A stretch of 64,000 nucleotides of DNA. It comes from Halorubrum salinarum. Lineage in GTDB: Archaea > Halobacteriota > Halobacteria > Halobacteriales > Haloferacaceae. The stretch spans positions 91,205 to 155,204 of the forward strand of contig NZ_CP053943.1 in assembly GCF_013267195.1 (NCBI RefSeq), written 5' to 3'. Numbering within the stretch: the first letter of the stretch is position 1; each line of letters begins with the position of its first letter. The notes beneath the pieces were generated by a model. It made no database searches and was not told where the DNA came from. It was given only the letters and a program-made list of their open reading frames with translations. Made by a program: the position numbers and the translations under genes. Positions 46,382 through 55,108 of the stretch are shown piece by piece.

Positions 46382-49300
46382 TCACTGTCCGACAACCCCC
46401 CAGCATACGAGCTTCGCTTGTACATCACTCTCTCCCATTAGTTTCGTCTGGTATTCAGTAGAGGCTTCGACGTTCTCTTCCAAGAACTCCTCAAGCTGAC
46501 TGAGGAACTCCCCGGTCGGCCACTCTGGGAAAGAGTCGTACTGCTCGTTCTGGCGAAAGATTTCCCGTAGAATTCGGTCTTCATCCGTGTTCGCCAGCTT
46601 TACCTCCTGCAGCCGCGCTTCGATGTCGGTAGCCCATTCTCCTATCGTTTCAAACTCTTCAACAGGAGCCGGCTCATCACCGTGATTCGGCTGAACGTAG
46701 TGACTGATGAAATCGAGGATCGTCTCTTGTTCCTTCGAGAAGGCCTCTCCCTGTTTGAAAGCACCCTCAACTTGGCCCTCTCGAATCACCTCAAGACGCT
46801 CGTCAAGCACTGCTTGAATTTCACCACGGTTCGATAACACCGTATCTGGATGCCCGGTAATCGGTTCGCCGTCAACTGAAGGGTCAATATTGAGCGTGCT
46901 CACGGGCCGCTCTTTGACCTCGTCGGCGAAGGGCTTGTAGTAGAAAGCACGACGGACGCGACCAAGCGGGGACTCGTGGTCATCATCGTCAAACCAGAGG
47001 TGGGCAAGGGCGAACACGCCCGGACGAGGACCGGCATCGTGGTCAGTTACATTCGTGTAGAGGAATTCTCGTTCTTCGGGCGGGTCATTAAAGAAGTCCT
47101 CAGCGTACTCGAAGTCTTCCGCAGTCAGGTCATAATCCTCGTTCAGTTCTCGCTTCAAAAGGTACCGCTCGAACGCAGCGTGTTCATTACTCCCAGCATT
47201 GCGGAGGAGCGGATTCTTGCTCGTGTCGTCAAGTTCATTCACGTCGTCAATTTCACGGGACTTCTGGAGAGAGTCCTCGATCTCGTCCACCTGTAATTCC
47301 CCGATAGTCTTCTCCGTGTCTACACCTGTCTTTTCAAGAATCTGGTCTTCGTTCGGATCGAGGATGTTGTTCTCCTTTCCGACGATGAGCGCAATATCGT
47401 TGATCTTTGCCTGTAGGCGTTTCAGGAGCTTAATCGCCGCCTCGATGTCGCCGTCCGGGTAGAAGTTGTGGACGTGTTTCTCGGCGGTACTCCCGATCCG
47501 GTCGACTCGCCCGACACGCTGGACAATCCGCATCGGGTTCCACGGCAGGTCGTAATTGACCACAACATGAACGTCCTGAAGATTAACCCCTTCACTCAGC
47601 GTGTCAGTGGCCACTACGTACTGTAGCTCTGAGTCCCCCGATTCGGCGAGCGTTTGCTGGTAGCCTGACGCCTCGGGAGCAAAGCGTTGAATGATGTCCT
47701 GCTTATTCTCGTCACCACCCTTGACGACGGCACTGTTCGCCTCTGTGAGTGGGGAATCCTCGTTGTCACAGAGGGTTCGATAGACGTAGTCTGCAGTTGC
47801 TCGATACTGCGTGAAGATGAGCACCTTCTGATCGTGATTCGTGAGGACATCTGCAAGTCGGTCGATCTTCGGATCGCGGAACTCGCGGAGTGAAAAGACG
47901 GCCTCGTAAAAGTCGCGTGTGGCGGGGTCGACTTCGCTCAGGTCACTATTCGGGTAGAGAATCGGATTCATCTCCTCTTCGGGAATATCTGGGAGGACAC
48001 CAGCGTCGTGGTCAGCGAGCCATTGCCGCGTGGAAACTGCATAATCGCTCACATCACCCGCATCACGGGCGACATCACCGATGAACTGCGAGAGGAAATA
48101 CGAGAGAAGGGTAAGGTCCTCCCTGATGTACGTCTTCACCTCGCCGATGGTGGCGTCCGCCAGTTCATCTCCCTCAGTATCAGCTCCTTCTTCCGATTGA
48201 ATAGCGGCGGTATCGAACCCGAATTCTTCGAGTGTTTGTTCGAGATCTTCAGCAGCGTCGGCTCCTTCGACAAAGTCACTGAGTTCAGAGTCATCCCCCT
48301 CCCGAACAGTTCGGAGCATATCGATGTCTTCGTCCTCGGGGAGTTCACCAAGAAGGCCGAGAAGCTGGCGTTCGCTCTGATGCAGCGTCTCGATCGACTG
48401 GACGAACGCGTACGTTGAGGACTCAAGCCGTTTGAGGAGGTTCAGCTTGTAGAGGGCTTTCAGCGTGCTCCCTGCTTTCGGGTTTTTGACTGTGATGTGA
48501 GGAAGGTGGAGGGCGTCCATCACGTCGGGAAGCATCCGATATATTGGCTGGTAGGCCGCCGGCAGGGAGTACTGTTGCTTGTTGAGTTTCGGCGGCTTGA
48601 AGCTCATCTCGAAGTCTTCGCTGTCCTGAATCTGATCTTTGACGTGCTTGCGCGTCCGGAGAACCATCACTTCGTTCAGGATATTCGAAATCTCAGAGGA
48701 GTGTCGCTGTAGCTGCTCGGTGATTTCTTGCTGTTCGTCGTCGCCGACCTCCTCTTTCCCGGATGCGATGCGTTTTCGCGTCTCCGAGAGTTCGATATAT
48801 TCGTCGAACGCATCAAAGTCGAGTGACGCCTTGTTCCGAAGTTCCTCCGGGCTGGTGAACAAGCTGATGAGGTTCTTTAGGTCGGTAGCGCTGTTATTGA
48901 TCGGGGTCGCGGTCAGCATAATCATCGTCTTTCCGCGAAGCTGCCTGAGATTCGCGTGTCGTCGCGTCCCCTTGTAGTCATCATCGTGGTCCGGATTCGG
49001 TCGCCACTTCCCGTAGTTCCGGAACCGATGAGCCTCGTCGATAAGCAGGACGTCGAACTCGTCTTTGAGGTCCTGCACCTCGTCGTAGGAGAGATTCTGG
49101 AACTTGCTGATACTCATCACGTCAAGGTGTGTGCCGTCTACCTCTAACCCGAAGTACGGATTGCCGTCTTCGTCAGTGTCGTTCTGGAGTAGGTCTTCCC
49201 ACTGATCAGTCAGGTTGGCCGGGACAATGAGGAGACAGTGGTCGCCACGTTGGCGGTAGTCGTGGAGGAGTTCACCGCCAATAAATGATTTCCCCAGGCC

Positions 49301-50188
49301 GACCGAGTCGGAGACGATGCACCCGTTGAACTGTGAGAGCTTTTCCTTTGCACTCTCGTACCCGAGCTTCTGGAAGTAGTACAGTGGGCTGTCACGGATG
49401 TTGACGTTCCCACTCAGTTCGTCGTAGGCAAGCAGCTTGTAGAGCTCGAACGGTTCGAGATACGTGCCCAGCTCCTCGGATGACGTCTCCTGGTCGGACT
49501 CGTCCTCCTGCTGTTCCTTCCAGTCCTGGTACTCCTCGCTGTTCTCGATGATTCGGATGATCTCCTCACTGAACTCCTCGGCGTTGGCCCACTGGTTGTC
49601 GTACCACTCCTCGAACGCTTCGGCCTTGTGTCGATCCTGACTCGTGAGGTTCAGCTCGATGTTGTTCTGGTGGCCGCTCTTGGTGAAGTTCGAGGAGCCG
49701 ACAACTGTAGCGCATGGGCGGGTGTCTTCATCCTCGTCTTGTCCCCAATCTTCGTCATCTTCGAGTGGCGCTCGAAATGAGGCACCCTTTGCGTGGAAGT
49801 AACCGTTTTCGGGATTTCGCACACGGACGCTCACCTCGCCTTCGGCGATAAAGTCTCGTAGCCGGTCTAGTCGGCCAATTTGAGCGTTATTCAGCTCCGA
49901 GATGCTTTCTCTCACCTCTCTTTTGAGCTCCTCTTTGAGATTCTGCCCCTCACCGATTTCGTCAGCAGTTCCCCTATTCGTCTGACGACCCATCAAGATC
50001 CGAAGTGGAGCGTGGCCGAGTTCCTCGGGGTCAGCCAGATTCTCAAGGTCTTCCCTGTAGAGGTCGAATCCTGAGAGATAAAAGTACCCAGTTGCGATAC
50101 GGCCCTCCTCAATCTGGGGAATAATCCGCTTGTAAGCGTCTTCTAATGTTCTGTTGGCGTTATCGACAAGCGGAGGAAGTGAGAGCAT
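46382..50188 (-). CDS. PLD-nuclease / SNF2-family helicase fusion
   Basis: This 1268-residue protein combines an N-terminal phospholipase D-like nuclease (H132-A-K134 and GSSNFTKSG at 164-172) with a SNF2/SF2 ATPase: GLGKS at 297-301, DEAH at 384-387, and motif V/VI DTLSEGVNLQ...QRVGRVDRIGS. Only one HKD half is visible, so it may dimerise to form a nuclease site. It resembles helicases of DISARM and related methylase-linked systems. Convergent with the methylase gene, it is probably its restriction partner. Confidence 0.92.
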   Translation of the reverse strand: MLSLPPLVDNANRTLEDAYKRIIPQIEEGRIATGYFYLSGFDLYREDLENLADPEELGHAPLRILMGRQTNRGTADEIGEGQNLKEELKREVRESISELNNAQIGRLDRLRDFIAEGEVSVRVRNPENGYFHAKGASFRAPLEDDEDWGQDEDEDTRPCATVVGSSNFTKSGHQNNIELNLTSQDRHKAEAFEEWYDNQWANAEEFSEEIIRIIENSEEYQDWKEQQEDESDQETSSEELGTYLEPFELYKLLAYDELSGNVNIRDSPLYYFQKLGYESAKEKLSQFNGCIVSDSVGLGKSFIGGELLHDYRQRGDHCLLIVPANLTDQWEDLLQNDTDEDGNPYFGLEVDGTHLDVMSISKFQNLSYDEVQDLKDEFDVLLIDEAHRFRNYGKWRPNPDHDDDYKGTRRHANLRQLRGKTMIMLTATPINNSATDLKNLISLFTSPEELRNKASLDFDAFDEYIELSETRKRIASGKEEVGDDEQQEITEQLQRHSSEISNILNEVMVLRTRKHVKDQIQDSEDFEMSFKPPKLNKQQYSLPAAYQPIYRMLPDVMDALHLPHITVKNPKAGSTLKALYKLNLLKRLESSTYAFVQSIETLHQSERQLLGLLGELPEDEDIDMLRTVREGDDSELSDFVEGADAAEDLEQTLEEFGFDTAAIQSEEGADTEGDELADATIGEVKTYIREDLTLLSYFLSQFIGDVARDAGDVSDYAVSTRQWLADHDAGVLPDIPEEEMNPILYPNSDLSEVDPATRDFYEAVFSLREFRDPKIDRLADVLTNHDQKVLIFTQYRATADYVYRTLCDNEDSPLTEANSAVVKGGDENKQDIIQRFAPEASGYQQTLAESGDSELQYVVATDTLSEGVNLQDVHVVVNYDLPWNPMRIVQRVGRVDRIGSTAEKHVHNFYPDGDIEAAIKLLKRLQAKINDIALIVGKENNILDPNEDQILEKTGVDTEKTIGELQVDEIEDSLQKSREIDDVNELDDTSKNPLLRNAGSNEHAAFERYLLKRELNEDYDLTAEDFEYAEDFFNDPPEEREFLYTNVTDHDAGPRPGVFALAHLWFDDDDHESPLGRVRRAFYYKPFADEVKERPVSTLNIDPSVDGEPITGHPDTVLSNRGEIQAVLDERLEVIREGQVEGAFKQGEAFSKEQETILDFISHYVQPNHGDEPAPVEEFETIGEWATDIEARLQEVKLANTDEDRILREIFRQNEQYDSFPEWPTGEFLSQLEEFLEENVEASTEYQTKLMGESDVQAKLVCWGVVGQ

Positions 50189-50273
50189 CGTAATGCCGAG
50201 ATGTATTCAGTACGCTAACTTAGTGTTTAGTGACCACGGGATAGGGCTACCGAGTCAATTACGTCCGAACCGG

Positions 50274-50495
50274 TCATATTGGCCGAAGATCTCGCCAGCG
50301 AACGTCGACAGTTTCGCCATTATCCAGTTCCACTTTGAAAAGATAGCTCTCTCGTTCATCACCAGTTACTGTCCCTGCCTCATCAGGAATGATCTCAGTA
50401 ACCATTCCTTGACGACTATGAAGCCGCTCATGGTCCGGATCCGTCTCATCTGGAATATCTATGCGAACACGATCTCCCGTATCAAATCGTTTCAT
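50274..50495 (-). CDS. small SH3/KOW-like protein
   Basis: This 73-residue protein starts MKRFDTGDRVRIDIPDETDP and reads as a five-strand SH3-like barrel (GDRVRI, GMVTEI, YLFKVELDNGETVDVRWRDL). Such folds bind nucleic acid or proteins. It lies between the two helicase genes on the same strand (16 bp after the SF1 helicase start region's end), so it is likely a component of the same system. ATG 50495 chosen over a longer hydrophobic extension. Confidence 0.78.
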   Translation of the reverse strand: MKRFDTGDRVRIDIPDETDPDHERLHSRQGMVTEIIPDEAGTVTGDERESYLFKVELDNGETVDVRWRDLRPI

Positions 50496-50511
50496 AGCTA
50501 AGGTGATTGAG

Positions 50512-52848
50512 CTAGCTCCGATTGGAAACCATACAATCCCGGTCCTGAAGATAATCACGAAGGCGGGCGAAGGTATCCGCGCAGCTTTCTGAAGAATCAC
50601 GGAAAACAGCGGGAGTCGAAAGCGTCTCCCAATCTCCAATTAACACGAGACGTTTCTTTGCGCGGGTAATGGCTACGTTGAGCCGCTTTCGTGCGGTCTG
50701 AGGTGGAGACTCAAGGAATCCAGAATCGCTCTCGGTATTCGACCGAGTAAAAGAGACAATTATCACCTCTCGTTGGCCACCTTGGAACTTATCAATAGTC
50801 TCCACGTCGACACTATTGTACTCAAGGCCCTCGATACTGTTAACGAGTTCAGACCGAATGACCTCTCGCTGATCACTATACCCAGTGATCACGCCAATAT
50901 CACTCGCATCAACATCATGATTCAGTGCCCTCTGAACCTGGGCCACTACATACTGTGCTTCGGTTGGATTGTGGTAGGAGTTCGAGCTGGAATTTTGAGC
51001 TTCGCCACTATTGTCATCGATTGCAAGGAGAGGCGAGAGGCCATCAATAGTTGCTGTCCGGTTGTCTTCGCCGTGTTCTAATCGCCCATCATAGAACTCC
51101 TGGCTCGCGAATTCGGCAATCGATTCATGCATTCTATACTGACGGTAAAGCGTCTGGGCGAGATCCTCTCCATAGACATCAAGGAGTCGCTCAAATAGAG
51201 ACGCGTGTAGCCCCCGGTCGCGCATTTCTGGATCCGATACGAACGGGGGGAGCTGTCTGTGGTCGCCAGCCAGGATAGTCCGGTACCCAACTGAACGAAG
51301 ACGGCCATGGTCGGTTTCCTCAACACGGTTCCCCCATCCGAATGGAACAGCCGTTGCAGGTCCGGATGCCTGCGTCGCTTCGTCAATCACTACAAGGTCC
51401 AAGTTCACATCGTCTCGATCGTCAAGAACTGCCGCCGTATTTGTTGTTGATGCGATAATATTGGGACTCCCGATATTCGAATCCAGTCGGCTGGTGGGAG
51501 TATAGTAACGAGAGGCGACAAATGAATCGACATCTTGGCGGGAACTACCTATACGAACCATCGAAATTTCACGGAGTTCATCCTCGGCACTGAACCGTTG
51601 GACGATTCGATGAAGGGAGGCTTCATCAGGGACCTCGGTTGTGCTTTCACCTGCGACGATGTTGTCGACAGCTTGGTTCGAGTGAGCACAGACGAGAACA
51701 GTATCTCCGTTTTCGACCGCGTGCTCGATTATCGTGACCAACGTTCGCGTCTTTCCAGTACCTGGAGGTCCGTGAATACAGAACACGTCGTCTGCGCAAA
51801 GCGCATCGACCGCTGCTCGCTCTTGATAAGTATTCAACTCGAGGTCGGGAATGAAATCCAGATCGAGTGGAGAACTGAAATCGATATTCGAGTCCCCTCG
51901 AAGGAGCGATTCGGATCGCTCGCTCAATTGTTTGAATGCTTCGTACTCCCGACGTTCTGCCACTCCTTTTTCCACCACCCGGAGCGTGACCTGTCCAACT
52001 TCGCTAAGATCTACGCTCTCCCGGTTATAGGTTCCAAAGCCGTCATCGATGACAATAGATCTTCCATCGATTCGAGTGATAATCCCATCCAAAACTGCGG
52101 TACCACCATAATCATCTTCCCATAGAAGAGCGACCGTATTTCCTTCATAGATGTCGTATACATCCTCCACAGGTTCGTACATACGTCCGAGCGACTCTGA
52201 CGACGGAAGATCAACGTTACAAGTTATCGTAGAAGGTCCCCTGTGGATATCGGTTGATCTGACCACTCCCCCTCCAGAACGGTCGACATCTACACCGTGA
52301 CCAACGATAGTATCTAAGTCCCCTTGATGTTGGGACAAAAGCTCAGTTCGGACAAATTCGAGCGTCTCATCAACGAAAGTAGAGTACTCGTCATCACTCA
52401 TCGGGGACTCAGCGCTAATTGGGTTTGGTCGATACGGAGGACGGTCGTCTAGAACATCAGATAGGAGGTCGTCCGGGTTTGAAAATCGTCGATCCCAGAA
52501 ACGGAGCCGATACAGTAAGCCGGAACGTGAGGCGTTGTCATATTCAATAAAATCTGGAGCCTCATTATCTGTGTTATAATACTGAAGCGAATGACCGTAT
52601 TCATCTTCAGTGTATAATACGTATTCGCCAGTTAATGATGCGGACTCAGGTTCATGAACTGGTAACAGGACAGCATCACCTCTGACCAAACCCCGTCGGC
52701 GAAATACAGCAATTAAGTGGTCTAAAGCTACTGCAGGATCATCTGGGTTCCACCTTTCCTCTTCCTGCACTTCTACGTCCGATAGACGTACCTGCCCACT
52801 AGGGTCCGATTCGAATTGGGACTTTTTCTGCTCCAGATACGTCGCCAT
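50512..52848 (-). CDS. SF1 (UPF1/DNA2-like) helicase
   Basis: This 778-residue protein has Walker A HGPPGTGKT (359-367), a DEAT Walker B (VVIDEATQASG), motif III GDHRQLPP and C-terminal VETIDKFQGGQREVIIVSF and LNVAITRAKKRLVLIGD. It is an AAA_11/AAA_12-type superfamily 1 helicase acting on DNA or RNA. The N-terminal 330 residues are unassigned. It opens the minus-strand unit of SF1 helicase, SH3-like protein and PLD-SNF2 helicase. Confidence 0.92.
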   Translation of the reverse strand: MATYLEQKKSQFESDPSGQVRLSDVEVQEEERWNPDDPAVALDHLIAVFRRRGLVRGDAVLLPVHEPESASLTGEYVLYTEDEYGHSLQYYNTDNEAPDFIEYDNASRSGLLYRLRFWDRRFSNPDDLLSDVLDDRPPYRPNPISAESPMSDDEYSTFVDETLEFVRTELLSQHQGDLDTIVGHGVDVDRSGGGVVRSTDIHRGPSTITCNVDLPSSESLGRMYEPVEDVYDIYEGNTVALLWEDDYGGTAVLDGIITRIDGRSIVIDDGFGTYNRESVDLSEVGQVTLRVVEKGVAERREYEAFKQLSERSESLLRGDSNIDFSSPLDLDFIPDLELNTYQERAAVDALCADDVFCIHGPPGTGKTRTLVTIIEHAVENGDTVLVCAHSNQAVDNIVAGESTTEVPDEASLHRIVQRFSAEDELREISMVRIGSSRQDVDSFVASRYYTPTSRLDSNIGSPNIIASTTNTAAVLDDRDDVNLDLVVIDEATQASGPATAVPFGWGNRVEETDHGRLRSVGYRTILAGDHRQLPPFVSDPEMRDRGLHASLFERLLDVYGEDLAQTLYRQYRMHESIAEFASQEFYDGRLEHGEDNRTATIDGLSPLLAIDDNSGEAQNSSSNSYHNPTEAQYVVAQVQRALNHDVDASDIGVITGYSDQREVIRSELVNSIEGLEYNSVDVETIDKFQGGQREVIIVSFTRSNTESDSGFLESPPQTARKRLNVAITRAKKRLVLIGDWETLSTPAVFRDSSESCADTFARLRDYLQDRDCMVSNRS

Positions 52849-52926
52849 TAGAAATCTGGTACAGACTCCTGGTTAAAAAAGCCCCCTTGACGATGGGGAG
52901 ATACCGCTAGAAAGGAATTCGTCAAT

Positions 52927-53022
52927 GTTTCCGGAACTACTGTTTCCGGAAAAGAGTATGAATAGAACGATAACCGCACGGCAAAGAGAGCCAAGATATT
53001 ATCAGCATTCGTTTCCGGAAAC
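52927..53022. promoter_or_regulatory. three TTTCCGGAA palindromes upstream of orc1/cdc6
   Basis: GTTTCCGGAA occurs at 52927-52936, TTTCCGGAAA at 52943-52952 and GTTTCCGGAAAC at 53011-53022, all upstream of the Orc1/Cdc6 gene at 53074. The last is a perfect 12-bp palindrome followed by GACCCGGG. They could be initiator-binding sites or an autoregulatory operator. A TATA-like TTTTTAATAC lies at 53035-53044. Confidence 0.5.
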
Positions 53023-53073
53023 GACCCGGGCAGATTTTTAATACTAGCTGAAGAAGCCGTCTACCAGATATAG

Positions 53074-54102
53074 ATGATCCGCGATGCTCGCGTTCTCCGT
53101 GCGGGGTTCGTTCCTCGGGAAGTTGAGCATCGCGACGCCGAGGTCAACCACCTCTCCAGCGTTCTCGAGCCCATCACGAACGGAGAACCCGCCGACACCG
53201 CTATCGTCACCGGACCCAGCGGAACCGGGAAGACGTGCATCTCGAAGTTCGTCACGGAACGACTTCGAGAAGAGGTCCTCGACGTCGAGGCCATCTACGT
53301 CAACTGCTGGCGTAACTACACCCGATTTCGGACGCTCTACCAGATCCTCGACGACCTCGGCGCGACCATCGACATCCACCGGCAGTCGACGCCCCACGAC
53401 GAACTCGTCGATCGCCTCCAGCAGCATGACGGCCCGCGAACCGTCGTCATCCTCGACGAGGTCGACCAGCTCGAAGACCCCAGCGTCATCTACGACCTCC
53501 ACAGCCTCCCGCAGTTCGCGATCATCTGCATCGCGAACAAGGAAGAGGAGCTGTTCAGCCGCGTCGACGACCGCCTCGTGAGCCGCCTGCGCTCCAGCGA
53601 ACACGTCCGGATGGACAAGTACCACGACGAGCAGCTGTACGACATTCTGAGTGCGCGGGCGAAGTGGGGACTCGATGAGGACGTCATCACCGACGACCAG
53701 CTCTACCGGATCGCCGACGCGGCCGCCGGCGACGCCCGCCTCGCAATCGGCATCCTCCGAACAGCCGCCGGCAAGGCCGATCGCGAGAACCACGAGCGCA
53801 TCACCGACGATATTCTCCTGGACGCCGCCGAGGATGCTCGGGCCCAGATCAAGCAGAAGAGCCTCGACTCGCTCACGCCGCACCAGCGCGTCGTCTACGA
53901 CATCGTTCGCGAGCACGGCCCAGTCGGGCCGAGCGAGATTCACGAGCGCTATACCGAGGACGTCGATGATCCGCGGACGAAGCGGACTATCCGCACGTAC
54001 CTCTCGAAAATGGAGCAGTACAACCTCCTCGAGGCGGAAGGAACGAGTCGGGACCGAGAGTACTCGCTCGTCGATTCAGCGGCGGCGTCGCCGATGCAGT
54101 AA
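53074..54102 (+). CDS. Orc1/Cdc6 family replication initiator (short form)
   Basis: This 342-residue AAA+ protein has Walker A GPSGTGKT (47-54), Walker B VVILDEVD (125-131), sensor 1 IICIANKEE and a C-terminal winged helix (HQRVVYDIVREHGPVGPSEIHERY). It matches plasmid-type Orc1/Cdc6 initiators. It is shorter than the second initiator at 60866-62098 and has its own palindromic sites upstream, so it may serve a different origin or act as a regulator. Confidence 0.92.
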   Translation: MIRDARVLRAGFVPREVEHRDAEVNHLSSVLEPITNGEPADTAIVTGPSGTGKTCISKFVTERLREEVLDVEAIYVNCWRNYTRFRTLYQILDDLGATIDIHRQSTPHDELVDRLQQHDGPRTVVILDEVDQLEDPSVIYDLHSLPQFAIICIANKEEELFSRVDDRLVSRLRSSEHVRMDKYHDEQLYDILSARAKWGLDEDVITDDQLYRIADAAAGDARLAIGILRTAAGKADRENHERITDDILLDAAEDARAQIKQKSLDSLTPHQRVVYDIVREHGPVGPSEIHERYTEDVDDPRTKRTIRTYLSKMEQYNLLEAEGTSRDREYSLVDSAAASPMQ

Positions 54103-54120
54103 CGGTGACCCCGTCAGCTA

Positions 54121-54807
54121 TCAGGAACTGAACTCGCCGAGGCCCGATTGCTCGTGGTCCAGTGGCTCGATGACCTGGGGATCGTCGTTGCCGGGGTTGT
54201 TGACCCGCGTCGAAATCTCGTAGGCGTCCAGATCGTCCTTCGGATACGACTGGCACAGTTCCTTGCGGGTGTCCGGGTCTGCGGCGAGCCAGTCGGACTC
54301 AGCGTCCTTCGGGAGGACGACCGGCATCCGGTCGTGGATTGAGTTCATCAGGTCGTTCGGCTCTGTCGTGAGAATCGTGACGCACGAGATCGTCTCGTCG
54401 TCGCCCTCCCAGACGTCCCAGAGCCCGGCCATCGCGAATACGGGGTCGTCCTCCCGGTAAATCCGGTAGGGCTGCTTCGATCCGCCGTTCGGCGATTTCC
54501 ATTCGTAGAACCCTGACGAGGGGACAAGGCAGGGACGTGATTCCCACGCCCGCTCGAAGACGCGTTTCTCGTCGGCAGTCTCGGAGTGAGCGTTGATGAT
54601 GCCCTCCTCGGGTTCGTCCGCCCAGAACGGAATCAGCCCCCAGTGGTAGGCGTCAATCTCGTCGGGATCCTCGTTCGTGATGATGTGGAGGTCGTCGCCA
54701 GGCGCGATGTTGTATCGAGGTGTGTACCCGCCGTCCGCGACGACCTCGGCGTCGAAGCGAGCCTCGAGGTCGGCCTGGTCGATGAAAAGCGAGTTTCGGC
54801 CACACAT
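54121..54807 (-). CDS. SRAP (YedK/HMCES-like) abasic-site protein
   Basis: This 228-residue protein starts MCGRNSL, placing the catalytic Cys at position 2 after Met removal, and has the family motifs YNIAPG, WGLIPFWA, NAHSETADEK and CLVPSSGFYEWK, plus the HDRMPV histidine. SRAP proteins crosslink to abasic sites in single-stranded DNA and belong to the SOS response in bacteria. ATG 54807 is required by Cys2. A long inverted repeat (54873-54913) lies upstream, as at the polymerase operon. Confidence 0.94.
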   Translation of the reverse strand: MCGRNSLFIDQADLEARFDAEVVADGGYTPRYNIAPGDDLHIITNEDPDEIDAYHWGLIPFWADEPEEGIINAHSETADEKRVFERAWESRPCLVPSSGFYEWKSPNGGSKQPYRIYREDDPVFAMAGLWDVWEGDDETISCVTILTTEPNDLMNSIHDRMPVVLPKDAESDWLAADPDTRKELCQSYPKDDLDAYEISTRVNNPGNDDPQVIEPLDHEQSGLGEFSS

Positions 54808-54872
54808 ACCTGAAAGTTCAGAGGGAGGCATCTTCAACGTGGTCGCACAGGAACTTCGCGGTACCGACGTAC

Positions 54873-54913
54873 TTAACCAACATACGCCCCATTATGTACA
54901 GAGTATTGGTTAA
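54873..54913. promoter_or_regulatory. long inverted repeat IR1 (TTAACCAACA type)
   Basis: TTAACCAACA at 54873-54882 and TATTGGTTAA at 54904-54913 (one mismatch), 21 bases apart. It is 66 bp upstream of the SRAP start and about 195 bp upstream of the divergent DUF262 gene. The right arm is followed by CGGAGG as in IR2. Same element as at 57104 and 63067. Confidence 0.7.
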
Positions 54914-55078
54914 CGGAGGCAGTACTAGAGAAGCCAGATCTGGAAACTTCTCCGAACCAGGCGCACAATCCCGAAAATTCGGTGACAAATTCACCCACAC
55001 CGTAACTCAGCAGTTCAGCCATGGCTTCGAGTTGATCCGGGGCAGTATACCCCCAGAATTCGATGGGGGACGACAGAG

Positions 55079-55088
55079 TATTTATACT
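55079..55088 (+). promoter_or_regulatory. TATA element for DUF262 gene
   Basis: GTATTTATAC lies about 27 bases before the ATG at 55109, indicating a leaderless transcript and supporting that start over the GTG at 55103. Confidence 0.55.
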
Positions 55089-55108
55089 CTTCTTCCGTTC
55101 TGGTGACT

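Noticed and set aside
39530..52848. Labelling the methylase/helicase locus as DISARM or BREX
   Set aside because: DrmA/DrmB (DUF1998) and the BREX markers PglZ, BrxC and BrxL are not present in the window; only general similarity of methylase and helicase remains.
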